Shown here one piece after another: positions 1 to 7,168 of a DNA stretch of 64,000 nt. The stretch lies in NCBI RefSeq assembly GCF_002355635.1, contig NZ_AP017558.1, positions 124,001 through 188,000 on the forward strand, written 5' to 3'. This stretch comes from Halopenitus persicus (GTDB taxonomy: Archaea; Halobacteriota; Halobacteria; Halobacteriales; Haloferacaceae). Numbering within the stretch: position 1 is the stretch's first letter; each line of letters begins with the position of its first letter. The notes beneath the pieces were generated by a model. The model was not told the DNA's origin. It saw nothing but the letters and a program-made list of their open reading frames with translations, and did not search any database. A program made the position numbers and the translations under genes.

Positions 1-713
1 GCAACGAGATCGGCGCCGAGTTCGAGGGCGACCAGTCGGAGAACTCCTTCATCATCGCCGACATCGAGGACGCCGAGGAGGACCCGCTGCCGCTCGAGCG
101 CCTGTTCCACTACGACGCCCCCGAGACCGACGGGCGGAACGTCCTGCTGGTCCCGTTCGAGGGCGGCTGGCGGCTCGACATCCAGTGTTTCGAGGACGAC
201 GACCCCGAGGCGCTCACCGAGGACGGGCGGATGCGCGAGTTCGTCCGCGACGTGATGGGCGAGGAGTACGTCGACCACATCACCTGGGTGTCGACCTACA
301 AGTTCCTGCAGGTGATGGCGGACTCCTTCGTGGACGAGCACCGGCGCGTGCTGCTGGCGGGCGAGGCGGCCCACCTGCTTGCCCCCTTCGGGGCGCGCGG
401 CATGAACTCCGGGGTCGCCGACGCCGACGAGGCGGCCTCCGCGATCGCGGTCGCCGTGAACGCTCGGACCGACGCCGTCGCCCGCGACGAAGTCGAACTC
501 TACGCCGCCCGCCGCGAGAAGGCCGCCGAGTACAACCTGAACGCGGCCGGGCAGGCGCTCGAGTACCTCCAGGGCGAGGACCCCGTCACCGTGTTGCGCA
601 AGGAGGCCGCCGCATCGCTGGCGGACCACTTCGAGGCGGCCGGCGAATGGCTCGACGACGCACCCTACGGCCCGCACGGCACCCCGCCGATCGTCTCGAC
701 GGGCAACTACTGA
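1..713 (+). CDS. FAD-dependent monooxygenase (C-terminal part, cut by window edge)
   Basis: The visible frame starts at base 3 and gives 236 residues ending in TGA. It matches the C-terminal half of flavoprotein aromatic hydroxylases of the PheA/MhpA/UbiH type. The key evidence is the second FAD-binding motif near visible residues 119-140: AGEAAH, then PFGARGMNSG, then DADE. The family usually has GDAAH, so Glu in place of Asp is a mild deviation. The substrate cannot be told because the N-terminal half lies outside the window. An IclR regulator lies 0.8 kb downstream on the other strand; IclR proteins often control aromatic catabolism, so a link is possible but not shown. Confidence 0.75.
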   Translation, partial: NEIGAEFEGDQSENSFIIADIEDAEEDPLPLERLFHYDAPETDGRNVLLVPFEGGWRLDIQCFEDDDPEALTEDGRMREFVRDVMGEEYVDHITWVSTYKFLQVMADSFVDEHRRVLLAGEAAHLLAPFGARGMNSGVADADEAASAIAVAVNARTDAVARDEVELYAARREKAAEYNLNAAGQALEYLQGEDPVTVLRKEAAASLADHFEAAGEWLDDAPYGPHGTPPIVSTGNY

Positions 714-729
714 CGGCCGAGATCGTCGA

Positions 730-1053
730 TCAATCGAGGTCGAGCGTCTTCGCGACCCAGTTGTCACGGGCGGCCATCACGAACGCCTCTTCGTCGGCAA
801 AGTCGGTGTGTTCCGCGACGAACTCGTCCCAGAGCCCGCTCGGCACCTCGCCGAGCTCGGCAGCGCCGTCGGCATCCGAGGGACTCGCCGCGACCAGTTC
901 GTCGAAGGTCTCGAAGGAGGAGTGCTCGGCGACGAACGCGTCGTCGAACAGCGCCGAAAGCGGGATCGGCTCCTCGCGATCGTACACCTCGTCCGCGTCC
1001 GGCAGGTCGTCGCGCGATTCGGCTGCGGCGTCGAGGTCGGCTCCGGTGACCAT
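730..1053 (-). CDS. Small acidic protein of unknown function, 107 aa
   Basis: The frame begins ATG at 1053 and has the very acidic composition of haloarchaeal proteins (segments such as DLPDADEVYD and FVAEHTDFADEEAF). No signal peptide, membrane segment or metal motif is visible. It converges on the FAD monooxygenase with only about 16 bases between the stops. The acidic bias and codon pattern fit a real gene better than the alternative frames here. Function is unknown; a small regulatory or chaperone role would be a guess. Confidence 0.6.
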   Translation of the reverse strand: MVTGADLDAAAESRDDLPDADEVYDREEPIPLSALFDDAFVAEHSSFETFDELVAASPSDADGAAELGEVPSGLWDEFVAEHTDFADEEAFVMAARDNWVAKTLDLD

Positions 1054-1522
1054 ACCTCACGATCGCCCCCCGAGTACGTAAATCCCCACGGTGGCGTCGC
1101 GGTCGGACCGATCGCGGCGGCGCAGTGACGGGGATCGCGGCGAGAACGCGTCGGAGCGCAATCGTCAGAAACGTTCTCTGAGAGAGAACGAGATTGCGGA
1201 GCAGTCAGGTCGGCGATCGGCACTCGTGGACCGGGACGTCGGCGCGTCGGGTTCCACGAGCGCCGCGCCGTTCGATCCCGCTGTACGATTTATTACGGTC
1301 GTATGTCTGTAATTTGTAGGGGGATCGACGAATCGGTTTCGGTGGTCTTCGTTTTCTTATAAAGAACGAGTAGATGTTTAAGATAGACATTTAAATGCAT
1401 TATAATTATAAAGTCATTCGTATTATGGCGTATGAAATCCCATCCCCTTAGTATCTAGTTTAAAATAGTATGAATGTTGTATTGATATCGAATACAATTA
1501 GAGAACATATACGGCAGTAGAG
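1054..1522. other. Intergenic region, partly AT-rich
   Basis: No gene is seen in this stretch. The first 150 bases are GC-rich and hold a long inverted repeat. From about 1350 the DNA turns strongly AT-rich, with several TATA-like runs such as TTTAAATG and TATAATTATAAAG. It lies between the 5' end of the 107-aa gene and the 3' end of the IclR gene, both on the minus strand, so it serves as promoter for the former and 3' untranslated region for the latter. Confidence 0.5.
1157..1198. promoter_or_regulatory. Composite inverted repeat, possible operator or terminator
   Basis: The inner arms CGTTCTCT (1172-1179) and AGAGAACG (1183-1190) are perfect 8-base complements around a 3-base centre. Outer arms CGCAATC (1157-1163) and GATTGCG (1192-1198) also pair. 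It lies about 105 bases upstream of the minus-strand gene starting at 1053. It could be a regulator binding site or an RNA hairpin at the end of the IclR transcript. Confidence 0.4.
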
Positions 1523-2284
1523 CTATCGGTAGGTGAGATTCAATTCGAGGTCGTTGACGGCGGTGAGCAGTCGGTCGGCGTACTCGTCGTGGATCCGGTC
1601 CTCGGTCAGCCGGTTCGCGGCGCCGGCGATCGAGAGGGCGCCCTGCACGCGGTCGCGGTGCATGATCGGGACGCCGACCGCGTGGATCCCGGCCATGTCC
1701 TCCGCACGATTGAGCGCGTATCCCCGATCGCGGACCGTCTCGAGTTCCGCGAGGAGCTCGTCGAGGTCGGTGATCGTGGCATCGGTTCGCCGCGGGAGCC
1801 CGTGTCGCTCGACGATCTCGGCGACGCGGTCCTCGGGGAACCGTGAGAGGATCGCCTTCCCGCCGGAGTTGAGGTGGAGGTGCCGCCAGGTGCCGACCAG
1901 CGAATCGACGTTGACGTCGAGGGAGCCGCCGTCGCCGAAGAGGTACATCCCCATTCCGTTCTCCTCGGCGATGAGCCAGACCATCTCCCCGGTCTCGTCG
2001 GCCAGTTCCCGGATGAGCGGCTTCGCCTTCCGGAAGACGTCGTACCGGGTCCGGACGTACGAGCCGTACCCGAAAAAGCCCAGCCCGAGCCGGTACTCGT
2101 CGCCCTCCTTGACGGCGAACCGATGGTTTCGGAGCGTGCTCAGATGCTTGTGCACCGCGCTCTTCGAGAGGTCGAGCTCGTCGGCGATCGCCGTGACCCG
2201 TGCCCCGTCGCGCTCGCGAAGCACGTCGACGACCGCGAACATCGTCTCGACCGACTTCACCGTTCCCGCGTTCCCGTCCGTCAT
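1523..2284 (-). CDS. IclR family transcriptional regulator
   Basis: The protein has 253 residues with the start at 2284 (MTDGNAGTVKSVETMF). An in-frame Met at 2383 adds 33 residues unlike the family and is less likely. The N-terminal winged helix-turn-helix (about residues 8-65) includes LSKSAVHKHLSTL, the recognition helix typical of haloarchaeal IclR proteins. The C-terminal GAF-like effector domain contains MHRDRVQGALSIAGAANR. IclR proteins bind operators as dimers and respond to small carboxylic or aromatic acids. The target is not evident; the FAD monooxygenase upstream in the window is one candidate. A repeat tract lies about 90 bases upstream of the start. Confidence 0.9.
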   Translation of the reverse strand: MTDGNAGTVKSVETMFAVVDVLRERDGARVTAIADELDLSKSAVHKHLSTLRNHRFAVKEGDEYRLGLGFFGYGSYVRTRYDVFRKAKPLIRELADETGEMVWLIAEENGMGMYLFGDGGSLDVNVDSLVGTWRHLHLNSGGKAILSRFPEDRVAEIVERHGLPRRTDATITDLDELLAELETVRDRGYALNRAEDMAGIHAVGVPIMHRDRVQGALSIAGAANRLTEDRIHDEYADRLLTAVNDLELNLTYR

Positions 2285-2375
2285 GGGCGAACTCGCGCGG
2301 GCAGGAGCCAAAAACGTTTTGTTCGCTGTGGGAGAACCCACGTTCTCGTCTCGACAGTCGATGCCGACGTCGGCC

Positions 2376-2530
2376 GCGTCCACCTCGGTACGGCCCGACC
2401 GCGTCCACCTCGGTACGGCCCGACCGCGTCCACCCCGCTACGACGCCGACCGTGCCTAACCCGCTACGACGCCGACCGCGTCCACCCCGTTACGACGCCG
2501 ACCGGTCCTAACCCGCTACGACGCCGACCG
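2376..2530. repeat. Degenerate tandem repeat reaching into the znuB 3' end
   Basis: Copies of about 24-27 bases alternate between two related units, one containing CGCGTCCACCTCGGTACGG and one containing CCCGCTACGACGCCGACCG. The second unit type carries the znuB stop codon (CTA on the plus strand, TAG on the minus strand at 2516-2518), and further copies lie downstream of it. The tract fills the gap between the IclR start and znuB. Confidence 0.8.
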
Positions 2531-3562
2531 CGCCGACAGCGAGATCCCGCGGTCGGCAAGCAGCACTGCGAGGACGTACCAGGCGATCGCGATCAGGACG
2601 ATCGTGCCGCCGGCGGGGATCCCGTAACCGTAGCCGATCAGGATCCCGGCGATGACGGACGTCTCCCCGACGAGCACGGCGAGGTAGACCGCCTCCCGGA
2701 AGCTCGTGGCGACCTGGGAGGCCGCCGCGGTGGGGACGACGAGCATCGCCGCCACGAGGATCACGCCGAGCACCTGCATCGACCCCACGACGACCATCGC
2801 CGTGAGCACGATGAGGAGCCGGTTGTAGCCGGCGACGTTCAGCCGCGCGACCCTGGCGGCCTGCTCGTCGAAGGTGACGTACAGCAGCTGTTTGTACCGC
2901 GATCCGACCGCGGCGAAAACGACCGCGGAGACCACGACCATCAGCCAGGCGCCGTCGACGGGAACGAACGAGATGTTGCCGAAGAGGAACGCCTCGATGT
3001 TGAGCCCGGAGAACCCGCCGCCCCAGGAGATGATGATGGTCCCGAGCGCGAACGACCCCGTCAACATGATCGCGATCGGGACGTCGCCGTAGGCGGCCGC
3101 GTGCTCGGCGAGCCACTCGACCGCGAGCGCGCCGATCACGGCAGCCACGAGCGCCGACGCGAGCAGCGGCGCCGACCAGCCGGTCGCGCTCGCGACCAGC
3201 AGCCCGCCGGCGACGCCCGCGAAGGCCGTGTGCGCCAGCGTCTCGCCGATCAGCGCCATCTCCCGGTGGACGATGAAGATCCCCACGAGCGGGCCGACGA
3301 TCCCGATCAGCGCGCCCGTGGCCAGCGAGTACCAGACGAACCGAAACGCGAAGAGTTCGAGGCCCGTCACGGCGCCGACCGCCCGTCCGACCAGGACGAG
3401 GTACGCCGCGAATCCGCCGCCCGGAAGCCCCAGCGACGCGAGCCCGTCGCTGACCATGAACGCGACCAACAGGAGCACGAGGCCGGCGACGCCGGCGACC
3501 GCCGCGCCCAACAGTCGACGCCGCGTGATGGGGCCGGTCATCGTGAATGGAAAGCCCGTCAT
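2516..3562 (-). CDS. znuB: Zinc/manganese ABC transporter permease
   Basis: This 348-residue protein has about eight to nine hydrophobic segments and the ABC-3 family core: IFIVHREMALIGETLAHTAFAG followed by glycine-rich membrane helices and LLYVTFDEQAARVARLN, the cytoplasmic loop that contacts the ATPase. It forms the membrane channel of a divalent-metal importer. It is longer than the usual 270-290 residues because of an N-terminal extension with an additional membrane segment. The start at 3562 lies just after the znuC stop (3564-3566), so the two are co-transcribed. The last codons fall inside a tandem repeat. Confidence 0.9.
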   Translation of the reverse strand: MTGFPFTMTGPITRRRLLGAAVAGVAGLVLLLVAFMVSDGLASLGLPGGGFAAYLVLVGRAVGAVTGLELFAFRFVWYSLATGALIGIVGPLVGIFIVHREMALIGETLAHTAFAGVAGGLLVASATGWSAPLLASALVAAVIGALAVEWLAEHAAAYGDVPIAIMLTGSFALGTIIISWGGGFSGLNIEAFLFGNISFVPVDGAWLMVVVSAVVFAAVGSRYKQLLYVTFDEQAARVARLNVAGYNRLLIVLTAMVVVGSMQVLGVILVAAMLVVPTAAASQVATSFREAVYLAVLVGETSVIAGILIGYGYGIPAGGTIVLIAIAWYVLAVLLADRGISLSARSAS

Positions 3563-3563
3563 C

Positions 3564-4304
3564 TCAGTGGTGGTGGTGGACGACCGTTCCGGTCGCTCCG
3601 TAGGCGCGCTCGAGCGCGTCGCTTTCGACGAACGATTCCGTGTCCCCGTGGTGGTACAGCTCGCGGTTGACGCAGGCGATCCGCTCGGCCCGGTCGGTGA
3701 CCACGCCGATGTCGTGTTCGATCAGGACGATCGCGATCCCCTCGTCGTTGAGCTCGTCGAGGAGCCCGTAAAACCGGTCCCGCGACTCCGCGTCGACGCC
3801 GACGGTCGGCTCGTCGAGCGCGAGCAGGTCCGCCTCGGAGGCGAGCGCGCGGGCGATGTACGCACGCTGACGCTGCCCGCCCGAGAGCGCGTTGATGCGC
3901 CGGTCCCGGAGGTCGTCGACGTCGACTCGCGCCATCGCATCGCGGACGATCGCCCGGTCGTCCTCGGTGAGCCGTCCGGCGCCGCGGTGGGGATACCGGC
4001 CCATCTCGACGACCTCCTCGACGGTGACCGGCATCGTCGACCCCTTTTGGGTCGCCTGCTGGGCGACGTAGCCGATCCGGTGGCCGTCCTCGAACGCCGC
4101 GACCGGCTCGCCGAACAGCTCGATCGACCCCGAATCGGGTTCCAGCAGCCCTAACAGCAGGTGCAACAGCGTCGTCTTCCCGGAGCCGTTCGGACCGATG
4201 AGCCCGAGGAACTCGCCCGACTGCACCTCGAGAGTGACGCCCTCGATCGCGACGGTGTCGCCGTAGCTGAAGGTGACGTCCCGGGCGGCGGCGACGGCGC
4301 TCAT
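3564..4304 (-). CDS. znuC: Zinc/manganese ABC transporter ATP-binding protein
   Basis: The protein has 246 residues from ATG at 4304. It shows Walker A GPNGSGKTT, the signature LSGGQRQR, Walker B LLALDEPT and the switch His in IEHD, so it is a complete ABC ATPase. It closely fits the metal-importer subgroup. The C-terminus ends in four histidines, perhaps a metal-sensing tail. The ATG overlaps the znuA stop codon (ATGA), which fixes the start. A longer reading back to 4388 would run into znuA and is rejected. Confidence 0.93.
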   Translation of the reverse strand: MSAVAAARDVTFSYGDTVAIEGVTLEVQSGEFLGLIGPNGSGKTTLLHLLLGLLEPDSGSIELFGEPVAAFEDGHRIGYVAQQATQKGSTMPVTVEEVVEMGRYPHRGAGRLTEDDRAIVRDAMARVDVDDLRDRRINALSGGQRQRAYIARALASEADLLALDEPTVGVDAESRDRFYGLLDELNDEGIAIVLIEHDIGVVTDRAERIACVNRELYHHGDTESFVESDALERAYGATGTVVHHHH

Positions 4305-5374
4305 CCGTTCACCCCCAGCCCGGCCTGCAGGGCCGGCAGAGTGATCTCGGTCAGCTGCTCGACGTATCCCCAGCCCCGGTCGTTCCACTCGGCCGTAGTG
4401 CCCTCGGCCGGCGAGACCTCCCGCACTTCGGAGGCGGTCGATTCGCGGACGATCGTGTTCGCGAGGTCGTTCGAGCCGAAGTGGTCGGCGAGGATCACGT
4501 CGATCCTCTCCCGGTCGACGAGGTCGATCGTCGCCGAGATCTCGTCCTGGCTCGGCTCCGCGTGCGGGGAGACCCCCTGCGGGGAGTGCACGGTGAAGCC
4601 GTATCGGTCCGCGAGGTATCGGTAGGAGTTGTGCCCCGCGAGGACGACCGTCTCGTGGCCGCGGTCGGCCAGCCCGTCCTCGAACGTCGCGTGGACGTCC
4701 TCGAGCCGATTCCGGTAGCTCTCGGCGTTGTCGGCGTAGACGTCAGCATTGTCCGGGTCCGCCGCCTCCATCCCTGCTCGAACGTTCTCGACGCTTTGCG
4801 ACGCGCGAACGGGATCGGTCCAGTAGTGGGGATCGACGCCGGACCGGTCGGCTGCGGTCTCGTCGTGCCCGGTTTCATCGTGTCCGGTTTCATCGTGCCC
4901 GGTTTCATCGTGCCCGGTTTCGTGTTCGTCGTTGCCGTCAGTCTCGTGCCCCTCGTCGCCGCCGTGTGCGTGAGCCGCGTCCGCCGCGAGCAGCTCGACC
5001 CCGTCGAGGGCGTCGACCAGTTCGACCTCGGGGTAGTCCCGCTCGATCGTGGCGGCCGCGTCGAGCGCCCAGCGCTGGAATCCCTCGACGTCGAGGTAGA
5101 CGAACAGTTCGTGGGAGGCCACCTCGGTGGCGAGCTCCGGCCCGGCCTCGTAGGCGTGGCCCATCGTGCCCGCCGGGATCGGATTCTCGACGGGGAACGT
5201 CTCGCCGCCGACGTGCCGCGCGAAGTCGTACAGCGTGAAGAAGGCGGCGTACCCGCCCTCCTCGAGCGACCGCTCCCCGGCGATCCGCCGGAGCTGCCCG
5301 GTGCAGCCGGCAGTGGCGGACGCCGCAAGCACGCCCGCAGTCCCCGCCAGGAGGTCCCGCCGCGTGTGAGTCAT
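4301..5374 (-). CDS. znuA: Zinc/manganese-binding lipoprotein of the ABC importer
   Basis: The protein has 357 residues and acts outside the membrane, handing metal to ZnuB. The N-terminus has a twin-arginine pair (residues 5-6) and a lipobox ATAGC with Cys24. His73 in MGHAYEAGPE fits the first metal-ligand position of the cluster A-1 family. Residues 135-173 form the His/Asp-rich flexible loop of zinc-type binding proteins, including four GHDET copies encoded by a 15-base repeat. Downstream HYWTDP is also typical. It is the first gene of znuA-znuC-znuB; GGAGGT sits just before the ATG and an inverted repeat lies over the likely TATA box. Confidence 0.92.
   Translation of the reverse strand: MTHTRRDLLAGTAGVLAASATAGCTGQLRRIAGERSLEEGGYAAFFTLYDFARHVGGETFPVENPIPAGTMGHAYEAGPELATEVASHELFVYLDVEGFQRWALDAAATIERDYPEVELVDALDGVELLAADAAHAHGGDEGHETDGNDEHETGHDETGHDETGHDETGHDETAADRSGVDPHYWTDPVRASQSVENVRAGMEAADPDNADVYADNAESYRNRLEDVHATFEDGLADRGHETVVLAGHNSYRYLADRYGFTVHSPQGVSPHAEPSQDEISATIDLVDRERIDVILADHFGSNDLANTIVRESTASEVREVSPAEGTTAEWNDRGWGYVEQLTEITLPALQAGLGVNG
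4864..4923. repeat. 15-base in-frame repeat coding GHDET in ZnuA
   Basis: Four nearly identical 15-base copies (GTGCCCGGTTTCATC on the plus strand) encode GHDET repeats in the metal-binding loop. Copy number changes would keep the reading frame and alter the number of histidines. Confidence 0.9.
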
Positions 5375-5406
5375 ACCTCCCGATAGGGCGTCCTCGCTTA
5401 TGAGAG

Positions 5407-5437
5407 TTATTATATTCTACACCGATGTTAATAATAA
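5407..5437 (-). promoter_or_regulatory. Promoter and possible metal-regulator operator of znuACB
   Basis: The arms TTATTAT (5407-5413) and ATAATAA (5431-5437) form an inverted repeat spaced by 17 bases. On the minus strand the proximal arm overlaps a TATA-like box (TATAATA, 5408-5414), about 35 bases before the znuA start codon. A repressor bound here would block transcription. The bound regulator is not known. Confidence 0.5.
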
Positions 5438-5461
5438 ACGGCATTGGAACGGCCCGTGTTA

Positions 5462-5650
5462 TTAGCAACTGGAGCGGTACAGTTCGCCGACGGCGGTCGA
5501 TCCAGGGTCGACGGTCGATCCAGGGTCGACGGTCGATCCAGGGTCGACGGTCGATCCAGGGTCGACGGAGTCGAGACAGCCGGCTGTCCCGACCCCGAGC
5601 GCGATCCCGGCGAGCGCATTTCGGAGGAGGTGGCGTCGTAACGGGGACAT
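5462..5650 (-). CDS. Small lipoprotein with four VDPGST repeats
   Basis: A 62-residue frame starts at 5650. It has a twin-arginine-like start (MSPLRRHLLRNALAG), a hydrophobic stretch and a lipobox GTAGC with Cys25. The mature part is only about 38 residues: LDS, then VDPGST four times, then AVGELYRSSC. The repeats come from four exact 18-base copies. The export signal argues that the gene is real or is the remnant of a larger lipoprotein gene whose rest has been lost. An upstream in-frame Met adds 23 residues that do not look like part of a signal peptide. Function is unknown. Confidence 0.5.
   Translation of the reverse strand: MSPLRRHLLRNALAGIALGVGTAGCLDSVDPGSTVDPGSTVDPGSTVDPGSTAVGELYRSSC
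5495..5566. repeat. Four exact 18-base tandem copies
   Basis: The unit GGTCGATCCAGGGTCGAC is repeated head to tail four times without a mismatch. There are no spacers, so it is a minisatellite and not a CRISPR array. It lies in frame inside the small lipoprotein on the minus strand. Confidence 0.95.
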
Positions 5651-5778
5651 ACCGGCGGAGTTCGACGGGAGAGCGGCAAAGGAGTTGTGCTTCCCCACCT
5701 CCCGACCGGCGAGACCCACGGGACCGACCGTGCCGTTCCGGCATCGATTTCAACCGGCCGGTCGTACCCACCGGATCG

Positions 5779-6711
5779 ATGCCGACGCAGCCCTCCACAT
5801 CGCGATCGGCGGCGGCGACAGGAGCATCGGAGACAGGAGCATCGGCGGCGAGAGCCGACGTCTCGACCGTCTCCGTCGACAACGGCGACCGGACGATCGC
5901 GTACGCCGAGTACGGCGACCCGGACGGGGATCCCGTCCTGTTCTTCCACGGAACGCCCGGGTCGCGCCTGCTGGCCGAGCTCCTCGAGTCGGCAGCCACG
6001 GAGCACGGCGTTCGACTCGTCGCGTACGACAGGCCCGGATACGGTCGTTCGGATCCCCAGCCCGACCGAACGGTGCGTGCCGCCGGGGCGAACGCGACCG
6101 CGGTGCTCGACGCCGCCGGGATCGAGACCGCGAGACTCGTGGGATTCTCCGGCGGGAGCGCGTACGCGCTCGCGACGGCCGCCACCCATCCCGGGCGGGT
6201 GGATCGGGTGGACGCCATCGCCGGGATCACGCCGCCGGAGTTCTCCGAGTCGACGGCGCTGGCGCCCCGGCTACTTGCCGGGATGGCGCGGCGGGCACCG
6301 TCGGTCCTCGGCTCGGTCCTCCGGGCGGACGCGTGGGTCGCCGAGCGACGGTCCCCGTCCGCCGTGATCTCGCGGTATACGTCCGACGCCGTCGACGAGC
6401 CGGTCCCCGACGACGTCGCGGCGATCGTGAAAGCCGACCTCATCGAGGCGGTCGCTCGATCCCGGTCGGGGGTCGTGACCGAGTTCCGGACCACCGCGGC
6501 CGAGTGGGAGATCCCTCTCGAGAGGCTCGCGGAGGCGGCCATCGACGTGCGGTTTCACCACGGCGACGCGGACGCGAACGCGCCGCTTGCCGACGTTCAA
6601 CGGTTCGTGGCGGCGCTTCCGACCGCCGAGCTGCGAGTGCTCGAAGGCGCCGACCACCTCCGGACGCTCACGCGTGCGGGGCCGACCGCGTTGCGCGAAC
6701 AACCGGAGTGA
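5779..6711 (+). CDS. Alpha/beta hydrolase
   Basis: The protein has 310 residues from ATG at 5779. It shows the oxyanion region FFHGTPGSR, the DRPGYGRSD strand and the nucleophile elbow GFSGGSA with a Ser nucleophile. The acid is probably in HHGDADANAP and the catalytic His in LEGADHL near the end. This is the classic order for esterases, lipases and epoxide-hydrolase-like enzymes; the substrate cannot be told. The first 30 residues are Ser/Ala-rich, contain a short duplication, and are probably disordered. No obvious operon partner. Confidence 0.85.
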   Translation: MPTQPSTSRSAAATGASETGASAARADVSTVSVDNGDRTIAYAEYGDPDGDPVLFFHGTPGSRLLAELLESAATEHGVRLVAYDRPGYGRSDPQPDRTVRAAGANATAVLDAAGIETARLVGFSGGSAYALATAATHPGRVDRVDAIAGITPPEFSESTALAPRLLAGMARRAPSVLGSVLRADAWVAERRSPSAVISRYTSDAVDEPVPDDVAAIVKADLIEAVARSRSGVVTEFRTTAAEWEIPLERLAEAAIDVRFHHGDADANAPLADVQRFVAALPTAELRVLEGADHLRTLTRAGPTALREQPE

Positions 6712-6774
6712 TCGACCGGTATATAATGGACGATCTCGGTCGGGCCGGGTTCCGTCGGCCCGACCGCGGTCGAT
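6710..6774. terminator. Nested stem-loop between convergent genes
   Basis: The inner arms CGGTCGGGCCG (6737-6747) and CGGCCCGACCG (6756-6766) are perfect 11-base complements with an 8-base loop. The outer arms GATCGACCG (6710-6718) and CGGTCGATC (6766-6774) pair as well, overlapping by one base. It sits exactly between two converging stop codons, so it may end or stabilise transcripts from both sides. Confidence 0.55.
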
Positions 6775-6778
6775 CCGG

Positions 6779-7063
6779 TTAGTGCGAGTGGCCGAGCGCG
6801 TCCTCGAGCGACTGCCCGAATCGCTCCTCGAACAGCTCCTCGGCGGTCTCGTTGATCTCGCGGATGTCCTCGGGGACCTCGCCCTCGGCGTGGTGGGCGA
6901 AGGCGTGGGCCTGCTGGGCCATCACCTGCACCAGCACGTCGGTCACGACGCGGGTCGGCTGCTCGCCCTGGTCGGCCATCAGGTCGACGAGCCCCGCGGG
7001 GAGCTCGACGGTGTCCTCGTCGCCGTCCGGTCCGGTTACCGTGTACGTCTCGGTGGCTGCCAT
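6779..7063 (-). CDS. Conserved haloarchaeal protein of unknown function, 94 aa
   Basis: It starts MAATETYTVTGPDGDEDTVELP and ends in EDALGHSH. The N-terminal part looks like a short beta region. The rest is helical and His-rich in the middle (QQAHAFAHHAEGEVPEDI). No export signal or metal-binding CxxC is present. Soluble and small, it resembles proteins common in haloarchaeal genomes without an assigned role. The product converges on the alpha/beta hydrolase. Confidence 0.7.
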   Translation of the reverse strand: MAATETYTVTGPDGDEDTVELPAGLVDLMADQGEQPTRVVTDVLVQVMAQQAHAFAHHAEGEVPEDIREINETAEELFEERFGQSLEDALGHSH

Positions 7064-7168
7064 ACGCGTACCTGGCCGGCGGCACGTAAGGGTCTGTGGA
7101 TGTGTGGTCCGAAAATGGTCCGTGGACGTACCGTCGGGACGCTCGGCCGCTATAAGGATCGATCCCCG

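Noticed and set aside
5495-5566. Four identical repeats that could be taken for a CRISPR array
   Set aside because: Copies are head to tail with no spacers and are only 18 bases long; no cas genes are near.
4938-6542. 534-codon open frame on the minus strand across the end of znuA and the hydrolase
   Set aside because: Basic and low-complexity translation crossing two real genes in other frames.
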